DNA of 35,985 bases from an uncultured Flavonifractor sp. (lineage in GTDB: Bacteria; Bacillota; Clostridia; Oscillospirales; Oscillospiraceae): contig CALWXU010000197.1 of NCBI GenBank assembly GCA_944385585.1, positions 1-35,985 of the forward strand. Direction: 5' to 3'. Position numbers and translations under genes: made by a program. Position 1 is the stretch's first letter, and each line of letters starts with the position of its first letter. Under the pieces are notes generated by a model that was given only the letters and a program-made list of their open reading frames with translations, was not told the origin of the DNA and made no database searches. This document shows, piece by piece, positions 14,862 through 22,686 of this stretch.

Positions 14862-15388
14862 GCCAGCGCAAAAAGAAAGAATTCCAGATAGTATAAGTTG
14901 CAAAGACGGCAAAGGTGTACTCCCAAAAGATGCGGGAGGAAGTAAATATGGAACAGGAAAGGCTTGGAAAAAACCGATAAAAGGTGGCGATGATGAAACC
15001 GGTATACCTGGCATCGGTGCAGTAGAAAAGACAGTTTCCACCACCGATCCGGATCCGGGATATTCGTAAATGGAGAGCATGAACGGTATTGCCTATGAGT
15101 CGCATACCGCCAGTGACAAACACGGGCTTGTCTTTGATGTGGAAGTAGCAGCGCGAAATGTGCATGACAGTGCAGCTCGGGATGACCTGTATAACCAGGT
15201 AACAAACCGTTTGAAACAAATTCAGTTTGTGGTAATGGATTCGGCATATACGACGCCGTGGATTTCATTGAATGTGTTGGAGGACAGAAAAATCCATGTC
15301 CTGCCCTATGTGAGGTACACCGGAAAGAAGGAATAGTATAAGCTGTGGGAGTATACCTGCGACCCAGTGCAGGACACCTTAGTATGTT
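14790..15388 (+). mobile_element. decayed IS1182-type transposase
   Basis: Pieces of one transposase are readable in all three frames: NILNKALNNRMVAP, then HxIKASAxKKK-like text, YSQKMREEVN, ERLGKKPI, TVSTTDPDPGY, ESHTASDKHGLVFDVEVAARNVHDS, VVMDSAYTTPW, and lastly YKLWEYTCDPVQDTLVC. The order matches IS1182-family DDE transposases. Breaks include an in-frame TAA near 14894, a one-base loss at about 15065 (stop at 15067) compensated near 15091, and TAG at 15334. Both ends of the element are gone and no terminal repeats were found. The open piece 15070-15336 is not a functional gene. Confidence 0.75.
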
Positions 15389-15541
15389 GATGTATAATCC
15401 CAATTATACTTAGCGCAGCCCTGCTCGGCTTCAAAAATAATCGAAAATATGCAGTGTCTTATGTTTCCTGAACATTTTTTCGATACTTGTGGACAAATGA
15501 CCCTTGTAGAATAAATATCCATTTTCATAAGCATATAAAGT

Positions 15542-15578
15542 ACAGCCGTCCATGCCTCACAACGGCATGGACGGCTGT
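15542..15578 (-). terminator. intrinsic terminator after the flavoprotein operon
   Basis: A perfect 15-bp stem (15542-15556 with 15564-15578) with a 7-nt loop, 22 bp beyond the stop of the leftward flavoprotein gene. On the minus strand it is followed by TACTTTATAT. A smaller palindrome, GTATAAT-N4-ATTATAC, lies at 15392-15409; the rest of 15389-15600 shows nothing coding. Confidence 0.8.
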
Positions 15579-15600
15579 TTGTCAAGATTACTGGATGATT

Positions 15601-16224
15601 TTAACGAATAAAATTCGTAAACACTTTCCGTTCATACTCCGGCCCCGGGACGCCCTCATTTTTCCCGGCCTCCATGTTTTTCAACATCCAGGCCATATTT
15701 TCGCCAAGGGTGCGCATGGTATGCATCCCCTCAAGGTCCTCTTTGACCTCGCCGGGCTTCATCCCATGAACCATATTCCAGTACGAAGAACCCACTACGC
15801 ACATATTGCTGTACGTCAGATATCGGTTCAAGCGATCCAGTGCAGCACTGGCTCCACCGCGGCGGCAACAGACAACGGCCGCCGCTAATTTCCCCGCCAG
15901 ACGTTTCCCGCCAGCCCAGAACAGCCGATCCAGGAAAGCGCACAAATGACCGTTGGGCCCTGCAAAATAGACCGGGGAGCCGATGATGATACCGTCATAG
16001 CTGTCCAGCTTTTCAATTACCTGATTTACCTGGTCATCAAAGACGCATTTTCCCGCTTTGACACACTTGTAGCAGGCGATGCACCCGGCGATGGGCTGTT
16101 TGCCCAGATAGAGCAGCTCAGTCTCCACGCGGTGCTTTTCCAAGGCGTCCGCCACCTCATTCAGTGCGGTCCATGTATTGCCCTGCGCGTTTGGGCTCCC
16201 GTTGATCAACAATACTTTACTCAT
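15601..16224 (-). CDS. flavodoxin-like NAD(P)H-dependent FMN reductase / iron-sulphur flavoprotein
   Basis: 207 residues with the FMN phosphate loop NGSPNAQGNTW (8-18) and the second flavin contact GSPVYFAGPNGHLCAFLDR. Cysteines C-x2-C-x2-C-x5-C (in CIACYKCVKAGKC) lie where iron-sulphur flavoproteins (Isf) bind a cluster. The ATG at 16224 has GAGG 9 bp upstream; the earlier ATG at 16233 sits on the ribosome site itself. Last gene of the nitrilase cluster, 51 bp after the cysteine hydrolase. Role probably the supply or removal of electrons; the partner is unknown. Confidence 0.82.
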   Translation of the reverse strand: MSKVLLINGSPNAQGNTWTALNEVADALEKHRVETELLYLGKQPIAGCIACYKCVKAGKCVFDDQVNQVIEKLDSYDGIIIGSPVYFAGPNGHLCAFLDRLFWAGGKRLAGKLAAAVVCCRRGGASAALDRLNRYLTYSNMCVVGSSYWNMVHGMKPGEVKEDLEGMHTMRTLGENMAWMLKNMEAGKNEGVPGPEYERKVFTNFIR

Positions 16225-16275
16225 TTCTATCATCCTCTTGATCTGCTAAAGATTGCTAAGGCAAAACTCAGTCGC

Positions 16276-16791
16276 TCAGGAAAATGCCTCCTCGATAGAG
16301 ACAAAGGGTACACGGACAGAGAGTCCCGCCAAAGCGAAATTGTGAACCATGGGATCAATCGTCGTCGTACACTCAGGGATCAGCTTGACCTGATACTTCT
16401 CCGCGCTCTTGGACAGGCTGGTAAACACGACACAGTTGTGGGTCATCATGCCGGTGATGATCAGCTCCTCCACACCGAGCCCGGAGAGGACCTCTTCCAG
16501 ATTGGTATGGTAGAAGGAATCTGCGTCCGCCTTTTGCACAATGGGAGCCCCCGGAGCTTCCGCAAGAATCTCTTCCGCGATCTGGTCGTTGGGTGTGCCC
16601 TCAATGAAGATGGGCATACCGGAGTCCTTGGGGAAAACGTGCTGAATCAGGATGATGGGGATATTCTTTTCCTTGGCCGCCGCCATCGCCTTCTTGATGT
16701 TAGCAATGGTGGCATCCATGTTCCAGAGAGGATAGCCCCCGCCGGCGTAGTACTCCTTCTGAGCATCAATTACGATCAATGCCTTCTTCAT
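16276..16791 (-). CDS. isochorismatase-family cysteine hydrolase
   Basis: 171 residues. The catalytic triad of the family is present: D9 (in VIDAQ), K87 (in VQKADADSF) and C120 (in THNCV), along with the cis-peptide region just before it. Members hydrolyse amides such as nicotinamide, N-carbamoyl compounds, ureidoacrylate or carbamoylated amines. Its place behind a nitrilase and a membrane carrier suggests action on an amide formed from a nitrile or imported by the carrier; that is inference. Substrate not readable. Confidence 0.88.
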   Translation of the reverse strand: MKKALIVIDAQKEYYAGGGYPLWNMDATIANIKKAMAAAKEKNIPIILIQHVFPKDSGMPIFIEGTPNDQIAEEILAEAPGAPIVQKADADSFYHTNLEEVLSGLGVEELIITGMMTHNCVVFTSLSKSAEKYQVKLIPECTTTIDPMVHNFALAGLSVRVPFVSIEEAFS

Positions 16792-16849
16792 AACAAAGTA
16801 GCCTCCTTCAAAATTAGCTACAAGACGCTGGTGTTTTCTATGCCCGTTT

Positions 16850-17473
16850 TTACTTAAAAAGCGGCTTCCCCAGAGTGAGCTTTTTGCCGGTTCCAGTATA
16901 CCCGTGGATAAATACGATCAGAGCCCAAGTACCGAGCGCCGCTACCAGTCCCAGCAGAACCTGCCCAATCAGTGTCAACGTCGCCGCCATGACACCAAGA
17001 CCAGCAAGGCCAAGGGCGAACACACCAAATGCGGCAAAAATCCAAAGGGCAAAGAAGGTCCACGGATTCTTTCTGAGGGCGCCGATGCAGATGATCATCA
17101 GGCCGCCAAGATATACATTGGGAATCGCCAAAACCATTGCGTTCATCGTAAACCCGAGAGCATTCAGAATATCTGTTACGCCACCGAACAAGCCGAACAG
17201 GAATACGAAGCACATATTGATATTGCCCCACAGCTTATCGGCCTTCATACGCTCGCGCGCGCCCATGAAAAACATGCCAGTGAGCGACAGTTTAAGCACA
17301 CCCCAGGTAAATGTGGACCCAGGGCCAAAGTCCACGAATGCAGATATGATAATCAACCAGGAGAACAGAACAAAGACAAAGACATCGCTCATCATTTCAT
17401 CCACGGCACGGGCGCCGGAACGAATATCTACCTGCAGGACGGACTTGTTGTCTGAATTCTGGAGCTGATCCAT
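16850..17473 (-). CDS. six-helix membrane protein, putative small-acid/amide transporter
   Basis: 207 residues, about six membrane segments starting near residue 30. The size, the topology and the C-terminal part (...LGTWALIVFIHGYTGTGKKLTLGKPLF) resemble the GPR1/FUN34/YaaH acetate-uptake family. The family's NPAPLG motif is absent, so this would be a distant member; an AmiS/UreI-like amide channel is an alternative. The long N-terminal tail (about 28 residues) is charged. The start at 17473 has AGGAGAGG. It lies between the nitrilase and the amide hydrolase, which fits import or export of their substrate or product. Confidence 0.55.
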   Translation of the reverse strand: MDQLQNSDNKSVLQVDIRSGARAVDEMMSDVFVFVLFSWLIIISAFVDFGPGSTFTWGVLKLSLTGMFFMGARERMKADKLWGNINMCFVFLFGLFGGVTDILNALGFTMNAMVLAIPNVYLGGLMIICIGALRKNPWTFFALWIFAAFGVFALGLAGLGVMAATLTLIGQVLLGLVAALGTWALIVFIHGYTGTGKKLTLGKPLFK

Positions 17474-17540
17474 AACATTTCCTCTCCTCTCACTATCCCG
17501 ATGGGGGGGGAAGAACATACATATATTTAGGTGTTTAGTC

Positions 17541-17581
17541 AGAGTCTCCTCCGTGGCCACTCCACAGAGGAGACTCTTTTT
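17541..17581 (+). terminator. strong hairpin with T-run, opposite to the operon
   Basis: AGAGTCTCCTC (17541-17551) pairs with 17567-17577, and after one mismatch GTGG pairs with CCAC; TTTTT follows on the plus strand. The genes on both sides read on the minus strand, where no T-run follows. It can stop rightward antisense transcription, or act as a processing hairpin separating the nitrilase message from the carrier message. Confidence 0.6.
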
Positions 17582-17621
17582 GTGCTGGCAATTCAGCACG
17601 GCGATTTAGATCGGGGAAAAA

Positions 17622-18782
17622 TTACTTGATCTTACCCTTGGCGAGCAGCTCCTCATACTGGGCGGCCAGCTGCTCCACCTTCTGCAGCTCCACCTCGAAC
17701 CGCTCGGAGGCCTCCTTGATGAAGTTATAGCTGGGGGCGTCCAGCACCAGGTTCTCATTGTGCTTGGTGTTGAGGTGCAGGGACACCACATCGGGGCGGG
17801 AATAATGTCCCAGGCCGTCAAAGAAGAACTTCTTTACCTTGAGGGTATTGGCATAGCAGTCGGCGTAAACGATGGTCTCCTCGTTATACACCGGCTCAGC
17901 GAGATAGTTGCCCAGCGGGTCCAGGATGCAGGCGCCGCCAACCTGCCACATGGCCATGTGGGGATCGTTGAAGAAGTCCTTGTACTCGGGCTCGAAGTCC
18001 TCCTCCCGGAGCAGGTTGTGAGCGCTCAGCACGAAGGCGCCGGATTCAAAAGCATACTCCATGTCGGCCATATGAGCGTCGCAGTTGTCGCCCATGGGGT
18101 GGGTGTTGGGGGCAATGCAGCCGTGGCCGGGGGCGTGCTTGAACTCCCAAGTGCCGGACCAAGTGGCCACATGGAACTCCTCGCCCAACAGCATCTGCGC
18201 GGCACGCACGCCGATGGTGTGGTGCTCCCAGCAGATCAGAGAGCCAATCCGACCGATCGGGGTGTCAACCACGCCCATATCGCTGCCGTCGCCCTCGCCC
18301 CAATAGACGCGCTCATTGAAGGTGGGCTTCAGCTTACGGTGCCGGGCAAGAACCTCGCCGGAGGGCCCGAAGGTCAGGTTGGTGTTGTAGAAGGTATGTA
18401 CGCCGGGGCGGTCGTCCATCTCATGGACGCCCATCACACAGTAGACGCCGGCGTCGCGGCAGGCCTCGCCGATGCGGATGGTATCTTCGCTGCCCACCAC
18501 AATGGAGTTGTCGGACAGGCCGATGGCCCACCGCTCCTGCATGGAGGCGTCACAGTCAAAGCCGGGGTTGTAGATCTGGGGGAAGACAGGAATGAAGCAC
18601 TCCGGGAACGCGACCAGCTCCGCACCGTTGGCGCCGGCCTCTTTGATCATGCGGCATGCCTTTGTGATCAGCTTCTCCTTGTTGAACACATTGCTGGCGG
18701 CCTGGATCACGGCGACACGAACCTTCTCTCTGCCGCCCAGGAACTTGTTGACGCTGGTCTGCTTCTTGATGTTTCCGTTCAT
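17622..18782 (-). CDS. nitrilase (carbon-nitrogen hydrolase)
   Basis: 386 residues. The Glu-Lys-Cys triad is E61 (AFPECFIP), K150 (HRKLKPT) and C184 (LICWEHH). The text H-R-K-L-x-P-T-x-x-E-R-x-x-W-G-x-G-D-G-S is the hallmark of true nitrilases of branch 1, which convert nitriles to acids plus ammonia, rather than of amidases. Length fits (about 340-380 for the family), with an extra C-terminal helix rich in E/K/Q (353-386). AAAGGAG lies before the ATG. First gene of the cluster. Its promoter region (18916-18952) holds the same 15-bp dyad seen before the butyrate genes. Confidence 0.9.
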   Translation of the reverse strand: MNGNIKKQTSVNKFLGGREKVRVAVIQAASNVFNKEKLITKACRMIKEAGANGAELVAFPECFIPVFPQIYNPGFDCDASMQERWAIGLSDNSIVVGSEDTIRIGEACRDAGVYCVMGVHEMDDRPGVHTFYNTNLTFGPSGEVLARHRKLKPTFNERVYWGEGDGSDMGVVDTPIGRIGSLICWEHHTIGVRAAQMLLGEEFHVATWSGTWEFKHAPGHGCIAPNTHPMGDNCDAHMADMEYAFESGAFVLSAHNLLREEDFEPEYKDFFNDPHMAMWQVGGACILDPLGNYLAEPVYNEETIVYADCYANTLKVKKFFFDGLGHYSRPDVVSLHLNTKHNENLVLDAPSYNFIKEASERFEVELQKVEQLAAQYEELLAKGKIK

Positions 18783-18915
18783 GTTTCTGCGCTCCTTTTC
18801 TGAATCAATTTTAGTGCTGGCCTGTTATCAGGATTCGTCAGCTGCAACTCGTCCTGCGTTCAGGCGCTGCCGGGAGACTGGACGTGGCCGACCTTCATTG
18901 GTCTTCCTGTTACGA

Positions 18916-18952
18916 AGGATACCACACAAGCAATCATATTGTAAAATACATT
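18916..18952 (-). promoter_or_regulatory. nitrilase promoter with overlapping dyad (site 1)
   Basis: Minus strand: TTTACA (18940-18945), 18-bp spacer, TATCCT (18916-18921) with an upstream TG. The dyad ATTGTA-AAA-TACATT (18938-18952; one mismatch) covers the -35. The same layout occurs at the promoter at 20519-20555. Confidence 0.5.
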
Positions 18953-18971
18953 TTATTCGCATGAAGTATAA

Positions 18972-19880
18972 CTATAAATTATTTTTTATCTCGTCAATGG
19001 CGTTTGAACCAAAATAGCCCAGAATCTCCTCAACGACTTGCAAAACAGCAGGCGAAAGATACTTCTCCTTTTTGATGATTAATGCCAGCTTCCAGGGAAT
19101 TTCCGGTTTAATCTTGATTTTGCGCAAGTATGGGTTTGAGTCGGGAAACGTCGGCCCAGGCATGATGGTGATTCCCTGGTTCTTTTCCACCATCCCCAAA
19201 ACAATTGAGGTATTCGAGCTTTGAAACATAATATTGGGCGAGAATTGCCTGGAATAGCAGGCTTGACGTACCATGTCGTTGAGTACAAAACGGCGGTTGA
19301 ATAGGAGGAAACTTTCATGCTCCAATTCAGAAATATCGACTTGCTCTCTGGAGGCCAGCGGGTGATCCACGCTGACCATCAAGGCGCACTGGTCGTCAAT
19401 AATCTGGTAGACATCAATATCATGTGTGGGGACTGGGAGCATGACAACGCCAATATCAATCATATCCCGAACAAGCGCGTTTACAACAGTATGCGAACCC
19501 TCCTCATGCAGGTCGATGGAGATCTCTGGATATTTCTTATGAATGTCAATAAACAATGGGATAAAATACAGGCTCACAACTTCCAATGGGATACTGATAG
19601 AAACTGACCCACGCAACAGGTTCTTGGAATCATCCAGAATATGTTCAAGCTCATCGTAATCATTTAGGATCTTAATGCATTTTTGATAAACGAGTTTGCC
19701 CTCCTCTGTAATCTGGAAGCTCTTGCTATTGCGCTTAATGAGCTGTGCGCCAAACTCGCTCTCCAACTGGCTGATTGCCTTGCTGAGCATGGGTTGTGAA
19801 ACATAGAGCTTCTGCGCAGCGTGGGAAAAACTCTGTTCCTTTATGACCTCTACAAAATACGTGAGCTTGCGCAGATCCAT
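18972..19880 (-). CDS. LysR-family regulator
   Basis: 302 residues: N-terminal helix-turn-helix (YFVEVIKEQSFSHAAQKLYVSQPMLSKAISQLESEFGAQL) and an effector domain from about residue 90. It lies directly upstream of the nitrilase on the same strand and faces away from the butyrate genes, so it can control either or both. GGGGGG-type ribosome site before the ATG at 19880. A perfect ATCTTA-C-TAAGAT palindrome about 40 bp upstream (19921-19933) has the length of a LysR box and is the likely autoregulatory site. Confidence 0.92.
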   Translation of the reverse strand: MDLRKLTYFVEVIKEQSFSHAAQKLYVSQPMLSKAISQLESEFGAQLIKRNSKSFQITEEGKLVYQKCIKILNDYDELEHILDDSKNLLRGSVSISIPLEVVSLYFIPLFIDIHKKYPEISIDLHEEGSHTVVNALVRDMIDIGVVMLPVPTHDIDVYQIIDDQCALMVSVDHPLASREQVDISELEHESFLLFNRRFVLNDMVRQACYSRQFSPNIMFQSSNTSIVLGMVEKNQGITIMPGPTFPDSNPYLRKIKIKPEIPWKLALIIKKEKYLSPAVLQVVEEILGYFGSNAIDEIKNNL

Positions 19881-19920
19881 TGGTCTCTGCCCCCCTTAGC
19901 ATTACTATCAGTTATATTTG

Positions 19921-19933
19921 ATCTTACTAAGAT
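19921..19933. promoter_or_regulatory. LysR-type box upstream of lysR
   Basis: ATCTTA-C-TAAGAT, a perfect 6-1-6 palindrome in the leader of the leftward LysR gene. Position and size suit negative autoregulation. Confidence 0.45.
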
Positions 19934-20083
19934 GTTTTGCTCTTATATCATATCATCTGAACCAACTCCTTGCAACCGCTCGGATACCGTATTGAGGAGC
20001 AAAAGCAAAGAAAAGATTCTTGCTGCAAATCTAAACGTATTTACGGGGAGGAATTTCAAGTGTGAAAAGGGTTAATAAATTGA

Positions 20084-20126
20084 CCACCGGCCACATCACT
20101 AGAGACGTGGTCGGTGGTATGTTTTG
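20084..20126 (+). terminator. terminator-like hairpin of a lost gene
   Basis: ACCACCGGCCAC (20084-20095) pairs with GTGGTCGGTGGT (20108-20119), one G-T pair, 12-nt loop, followed by ATGTTTT. There is no plus-strand gene upstream that it could serve; it is probably left from a deleted gene. Confidence 0.5.
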
Positions 20127-20518
20127 ACATTTAAACTGTATAAGCCTTTCGCTTGAGACTTAACCCAGAATCATTGATGTGATTGCTGGGCGTCCTGTAA
20201 TGGGTTAGATTTTTATGGGAAGCGGATTCCAACATATAAACTATTCAAGTATTGCCTATCAATTTGAATGTCTGTAACCGAAATGCCGCAAACATCCATA
20301 TTATGCAACAACACATTGGTATTCCCTACTCCAGCATCAATTAGTAGATCCTGTAAAATACATTCTGTTACCTTGATCTATAACTACAAATAATATCACG
20401 CAAGTTATAACTAAATAAGATACATGACAAGCCGCTAACCTTTTAAAATGCGCCGTTTAATCGAGCGCAAGTCTCATAAATCGAAAGCATAACTTGTGGT
20501 TATTTTATATTGCTCAAA

Positions 20519-20555
20519 AATGTATTTTACATTATACGATGCGGAGTGATACACT
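20519..20555 (+). promoter_or_regulatory. butyrate-operon promoter with overlapping dyad (site 3)
   Basis: TTTACA (20526-20531), 18-bp spacer, TACACT (20550-20555), about 85 bp before the first gene. The -35 lies inside a perfect dyad AATGTA-TTT-TACATT (20519-20533). Same geometry as the nitrilase promoter. Confidence 0.5.
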
Positions 20556-20638
20556 ACATCTGCAAAGCTAAAGTTCAGGTATCTGTCACTCAGGTGGCCA
20601 GTACTGGATGCAACAAGCGGAAAAGGAGGTACGCAAAT

Positions 20639-21445
20639 ATGCAGCATCTGGGCAAATTAGAGAAAATTATATATTCTGCTCAGGATGGCATCGCCACCAT
20701 CATCATGAATGATCCAAGCAATCTCAATGCCATAGACGAGCAAATGGCCGACGAACTACTGACCGCATTCCAGAGAGCGGTGCAAGATGCTGAAGTAAAG
20801 GTTGTTGTCCTAAAGGGATTGGAGAAAGCATTTTCCGCCGGGGGCGACATTCGGTACTTCTATCAACGCATACAGGCCGGAGGAGAGGTCAGTATAGACG
20901 AACTAATTGCCAAGGTGGGCGTTCTGGCAGACCATATGAAGCGGATGGGGAAGCTAATTGTAGTTGCGGTTTCTGGACCGGCCGCTGGCGCAGGTGTCAG
21001 TTTAGCCTTGGGCGGGGACTTCCTGATCTGTGCAGATAACGCAAAATTTATCTTGGCTTTTGTCAATTTGGGACTGGTTCCCGATACCGGCGCTACTTAC
21101 CTGCTATCCAAGAGTGTTGGGGTAGCGCGAGCCCTGGCATTAGCAGCCACGGGCCGACCAGTGAACGCATTAGAGGCACAGTCTCTTGGGCTTGCTCATA
21201 TGGTGGTACCCAAAGCGGAATTGGATGAAGCTGCCATGAAACTGGCTCGAGAGTTAGCAGCCGGTCCTCTTGTTGCCTATTCAAATCTCAAAAGACAAAT
21301 TTATGATGCCAACTTCCGAGATTACCGCCGGTGGCTTCAAGAAACTGAGATCCCTACCCAGCACGCCTGTGGACAGTCAGAGGATTTTAAGGAGGGTGTC
21401 AAAGCCTTTATCGAAAAGCGGACACCCAAGTTTTCAGGATGTTGA
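20639..21445 (+). CDS. crotonase-fold enoyl-CoA isomerase, PaaG-like
   Basis: 268 residues with crotonase-fold oxyanion holes (A-G-G-D 67-70; G-A-G 117-119). Both hydratase glutamates are missing: Ser121 and Phe141 stand at their positions. Instead there is D149 in L-V-P-D-T-G, the catalytic aspartate of the PaaG/isomerase branch. So double-bond isomerisation (for example a Delta2/Delta3-enoyl-CoA shift) is more likely than hydration. The start at 20639 has AAGGAGGT. First gene of the long acyl-CoA operon, and poorer in GC than the etf genes downstream. Confidence 0.82.
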   Translation: MQHLGKLEKIIYSAQDGIATIIMNDPSNLNAIDEQMADELLTAFQRAVQDAEVKVVVLKGLEKAFSAGGDIRYFYQRIQAGGEVSIDELIAKVGVLADHMKRMGKLIVVAVSGPAAGAGVSLALGGDFLICADNAKFILAFVNLGLVPDTGATYLLSKSVGVARALALAATGRPVNALEAQSLGLAHMVVPKAELDEAAMKLARELAAGPLVAYSNLKRQIYDANFRDYRRWLQETEIPTQHACGQSEDFKEGVKAFIEKRTPKFSGC

Positions 21446-21511
21446 CCAATGTCCTTCCAGGTACTTAGTCTAGTAAATACTTCACTCTAATATCTAAAAA
21501 GGAGAATCATT

Positions 21512-22657
21512 ATGGAATTCAAACTGAATGAGACACAAGAGTCCATCCGAGATCTGGCAAGAGAGTTTGCGGAAAAAGTTCTCAAACCCCGTATCGATGA
21601 CATCGAGGAGGTAGGCCACTTCCCCACCGATGTTTATCAGCAAATGGCTGACACCGGACTGCTGGGCATTGCCTTTGACGAGAAGTATGGAGGTATTGGC
21701 GCCGGCTACGACAGCTTTGTTCTGGCCTTCGAAGAGTTGTCCAAGGTGTCTCCCAGTGCCGCCACCGCCCTGCTCATTACTCTGCTTCCCTTGGAGGCCA
21801 TCAATCTCTTCGGCAGCGAGGATCAGAAGCAGGCATACATCGGCCCCAGCATTGAGGGAAAACTCCGGGGCTCTATGGCATTTACCGAGCCCAGCACCGG
21901 TTCTGATCCCAAGCAGCTGACCACCACCGCCAGGCTGGAGGGTGATACCTGGGTGATCAGCGGAGTCAAGCGCTTTATCTCCAATGCCGCTTATGACGGC
22001 CCCATGCTTCTCTACGCCAAAGAGGCCGAGACGGGTAAATGCACGGCTTTCCTGTTTGATAAGCCCATTGAGGGCTATTCCACTTCCACGCCTTGGGAGA
22101 AAATTGGCCTGCTGGGCAGCCCCTGCTATGACGTATTTTTGGATGAGGTCCGTGTCCCTAACGACGACTTCCATATCCTTGGCAAACGGGGAGACGGGTT
22201 CACCATTCTGAAGGCAACCACCGCCTATGGCAAGCTGGGTTTCTCCGCGGTCTTCCTGGGCGCTTTCGGCGGAGCTGTCAATGCGGCAAAGGACTACGTT
22301 ACCACGAAAGTTCACCGGGACAGCACCATTACCAAATTCCAGGCGATTCAGACGAAGTTTGCCACCATGCTCTCCAAGTATGAGAGCTGCCGCTACATGG
22401 TCTATAACTGCGCGGAGACGGCCAACGACCACAGCCGTCTGGAGGAAATGCTGGGGCAGTCCGCCTTGGTTAAGGCCTACGTGGGGGACACGGCGGTAGA
22501 GGGCTGTGTACTTGCCATGAACCTGATGGGCTCCTACGGTGTTATGAAGGAGTACCAGACAGAGCGCTTCCTGCGCGACGCTCTGATCGGGCCTCACGTG
22601 GAGGGCCAGACCGACGTGCAGCGAGTAATTGCCGCAGGCTATTATCTGAATCACTAA
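21512..22657 (+). CDS. acyl-CoA dehydrogenase 1
   Basis: 381 residues of the FAD-dependent acyl-CoA dehydrogenase family. FAD contacts A-F-T-E-P-S-T-G-S (123-131) and the base E364 in H-V-E-G-Q-T-D-V-Q-R are visible. The catalytic loop reads VEGQTD instead of the usual YEGTSE of butyryl-CoA dehydrogenase, so its substrate may differ (branched or aryl acyl-CoA). It follows the isomerase by 66 bp with a strong AAAAAGGAGA site. A second, more typical member is encoded at 25912. Both can pass electrons to the EtfBA encoded between them. Confidence 0.9.
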   Translation: MEFKLNETQESIRDLAREFAEKVLKPRIDDIEEVGHFPTDVYQQMADTGLLGIAFDEKYGGIGAGYDSFVLAFEELSKVSPSAATALLITLLPLEAINLFGSEDQKQAYIGPSIEGKLRGSMAFTEPSTGSDPKQLTTTARLEGDTWVISGVKRFISNAAYDGPMLLYAKEAETGKCTAFLFDKPIEGYSTSTPWEKIGLLGSPCYDVFLDEVRVPNDDFHILGKRGDGFTILKATTAYGKLGFSAVFLGAFGGAVNAAKDYVTTKVHRDSTITKFQAIQTKFATMLSKYESCRYMVYNCAETANDHSRLEEMLGQSALVKAYVGDTAVEGCVLAMNLMGSYGVMKEYQTERFLRDALIGPHVEGQTDVQRVIAAGYYLNH

Positions 22658-22686
22658 ATCACAAAGATGAGGAGAGAGGTTGCATT

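Larger units (their letters stand above)
19934..20638. other. long intergenic region between LysR and butyrate genes
   Basis: About 700 bp without an intact gene. It holds a terminator-like hairpin (20084-20119), a coding-like remnant on the minus strand from about 20377 down to a stop near 20215 (text such as LLIDAGVGNTNVLLHNMDV; family not recognised), and two copies of the TGTAAAATACATT motif (20352-20364 and, reversed, 20519-20531). The last one overlaps the probable promoter of the butyrate operon. Confidence 0.5.

Noticed and set aside
15070-15336. Functional small transposase gene
   Set aside because: It is an inner fragment of a broken IS1182-type transposase with stops on both sides.
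17760-18803. 347-codon open frame opposite the nitrilase
   Set aside because: Shadow of the nitrilase, whose catalytic triad is complete on the other strand.
20497-20514. Possible sigma-54 promoter before the butyrate operon
   Set aside because: The GG and GC are 12 bp apart instead of 10.
21494-22654. 386-codon open frame opposite acyl-CoA dehydrogenase 1
   Set aside because: Antisense shadow caused by codon bias; no ribosome site or domain.
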